Assembly: GCA_947165295.1 (NCBI GenBank)
Contig: CAMUZU010000019.1
Coordinates: 1 to 40,532, forward strand
Origin: an uncultured Selenomonadales bacterium
GTDB lineage: Bacteria; Bacillota; Negativicutes; Selenomonadales; Selenomonadaceae
Length of the DNA stretch: 40,532 nt
Direction: 5' to 3'
Shown: positions 40,320 through 40,532 of the stretch, piece by piece
Layout of the letters: every line of letters starts with the position of its first letter
Position numbering within the stretch: position 1 is the first letter of the stretch
Translations under genes and position numbers: made by a program
The notes under the pieces: generated by a model
What the model was told of the DNA's origin: nothing
Databases searched by the model: none
The model's input: only the letters and a program-made list of their open reading frames with translations

Positions 40320-40532
40320 ATTTAATCTTGACGGCTTGCGGCTGTTGAAACGTTTCGGGTGACACCAACTGTTCCGTCGCTTTTAAAGCGACTGCGGCTG
40401 AAGTGAATTTAATCTTGACGGCTTGCGCGACAACGTTTGAACAGCGGTAACGTTTCGGGTCACACCAACTGTTCCGCCGCTTTTAAAGCGACTGCGGCTG
40501 AAGTGAATTTAATCTTGACGGCTTGCGCGACA
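40313..40532. repeat. Tandem repeat array, about 87-100 bp units, right end
   Basis: GAAGTGAATTTAATCTTGAC followed by GGCTTGCG occurs at 40313, 40400 and 40500 (spacings 87 and 100). Between them lie CACACCAACTGTTCCG-type words and the palindrome CGCTTTTAAAGCG (40380-40392, 40480-40492). The first unit overlaps the stop codon of the upstream gene. The array runs off the window, so its total length is unknown. It shares the CACACCAAC core, the palindrome and CTTGACGGC with the array at the left end. Confidence 0.8.

Noticed and set aside
40313-40532. CRISPR array at the right end
   Set aside because: The repeated words are separated by largely shared sequence and irregular spacing; the pattern is a tandem repeat, not repeat-spacer.

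Overview
The window reads as chromosomal DNA of an anaerobic bacterium, most likely a diderm Bacillota of the Negativicutes type. This is an inference from gene content, not from a marker gene. The Bacillota-like items are a class B penicillin-binding protein with a C-terminal PASTA domain, an XpaC/TelA pair, TTG and GTG starts behind strong AGGAGG sites, a SufBC-only Fe-S module and a type Ib DAHP synthase. The diderm or redox-anaerobe items are a FlgT-like secreted protein, a histidine acid phosphatase and several Tat-exported proteins. No rRNA or tRNA was found.

Layout. 1-0.3 kb: repeats only. 0.3-2.7 kb (+): folB, a fused folK-folA, ung and a small membrane protein, ended by a terminator. 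2.7-5.1 kb (-): sufC-sufB with a duplicated sufC start upstream. 5.1-11 kb (+): an XpaC-TM2 fusion, telA, a small membrane protein, a PBP and a FlgT-like secreted protein. 11-15.7 kb (-): argG-argH, a brnT pseudogene with brnA, a cupin and an FkbM methyltransferase with a C9 tract. 15.7-18.7 kb (+): a GT-C-like glycosyltransferase and an FAD oxidoreductase that has lost its Rossmann start. 18.8-22.4 kb (-): an IS30-family element, a GT51 transglycosylase, a hexapeptide acetyltransferase and an HNH nuclease. 22.4-29.2 kb (mostly -): an SDR, two DUF362 Tat proteins, a Tat-exported flavodoxin and, between the DUF362 paralogues, a graveyard holding a frameshifted MATE-HATPase gene and DUF499 and GIY-YIG fragments. 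29.3-34.9 kb (+): aroF, a zinc-ribbon protein, trmB, tsaD, a phosphatase, queF and a pyridoxamine kinase. 34.9-40.3 kb: an aldehyde dehydrogenase (-), a Phd/VapC toxin-antitoxin pair (+), fabF (-), a hypothetical gene (-) and an iron-type ABC binding protein (+).

The most striking non-genic signal is a family of about 105-nt repeats, each folding into three consecutive hairpins. It has five copies, all in the same orientation. The stems differ between copies but stay paired, while the (A/G)TCCT loop of the middle hairpin is conserved. One copy carries the IS30 element in the loop of its first hairpin. A second family, with core CGCTTTTAAAGCG, forms roughly 100-bp tandem arrays at both window ends and also sits inside the sufC leader. 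Five of the genes between 12.7 and 27.4 kb are broken, mostly by single recent-looking lesions, whereas the housekeeping blocks on either side look intact.
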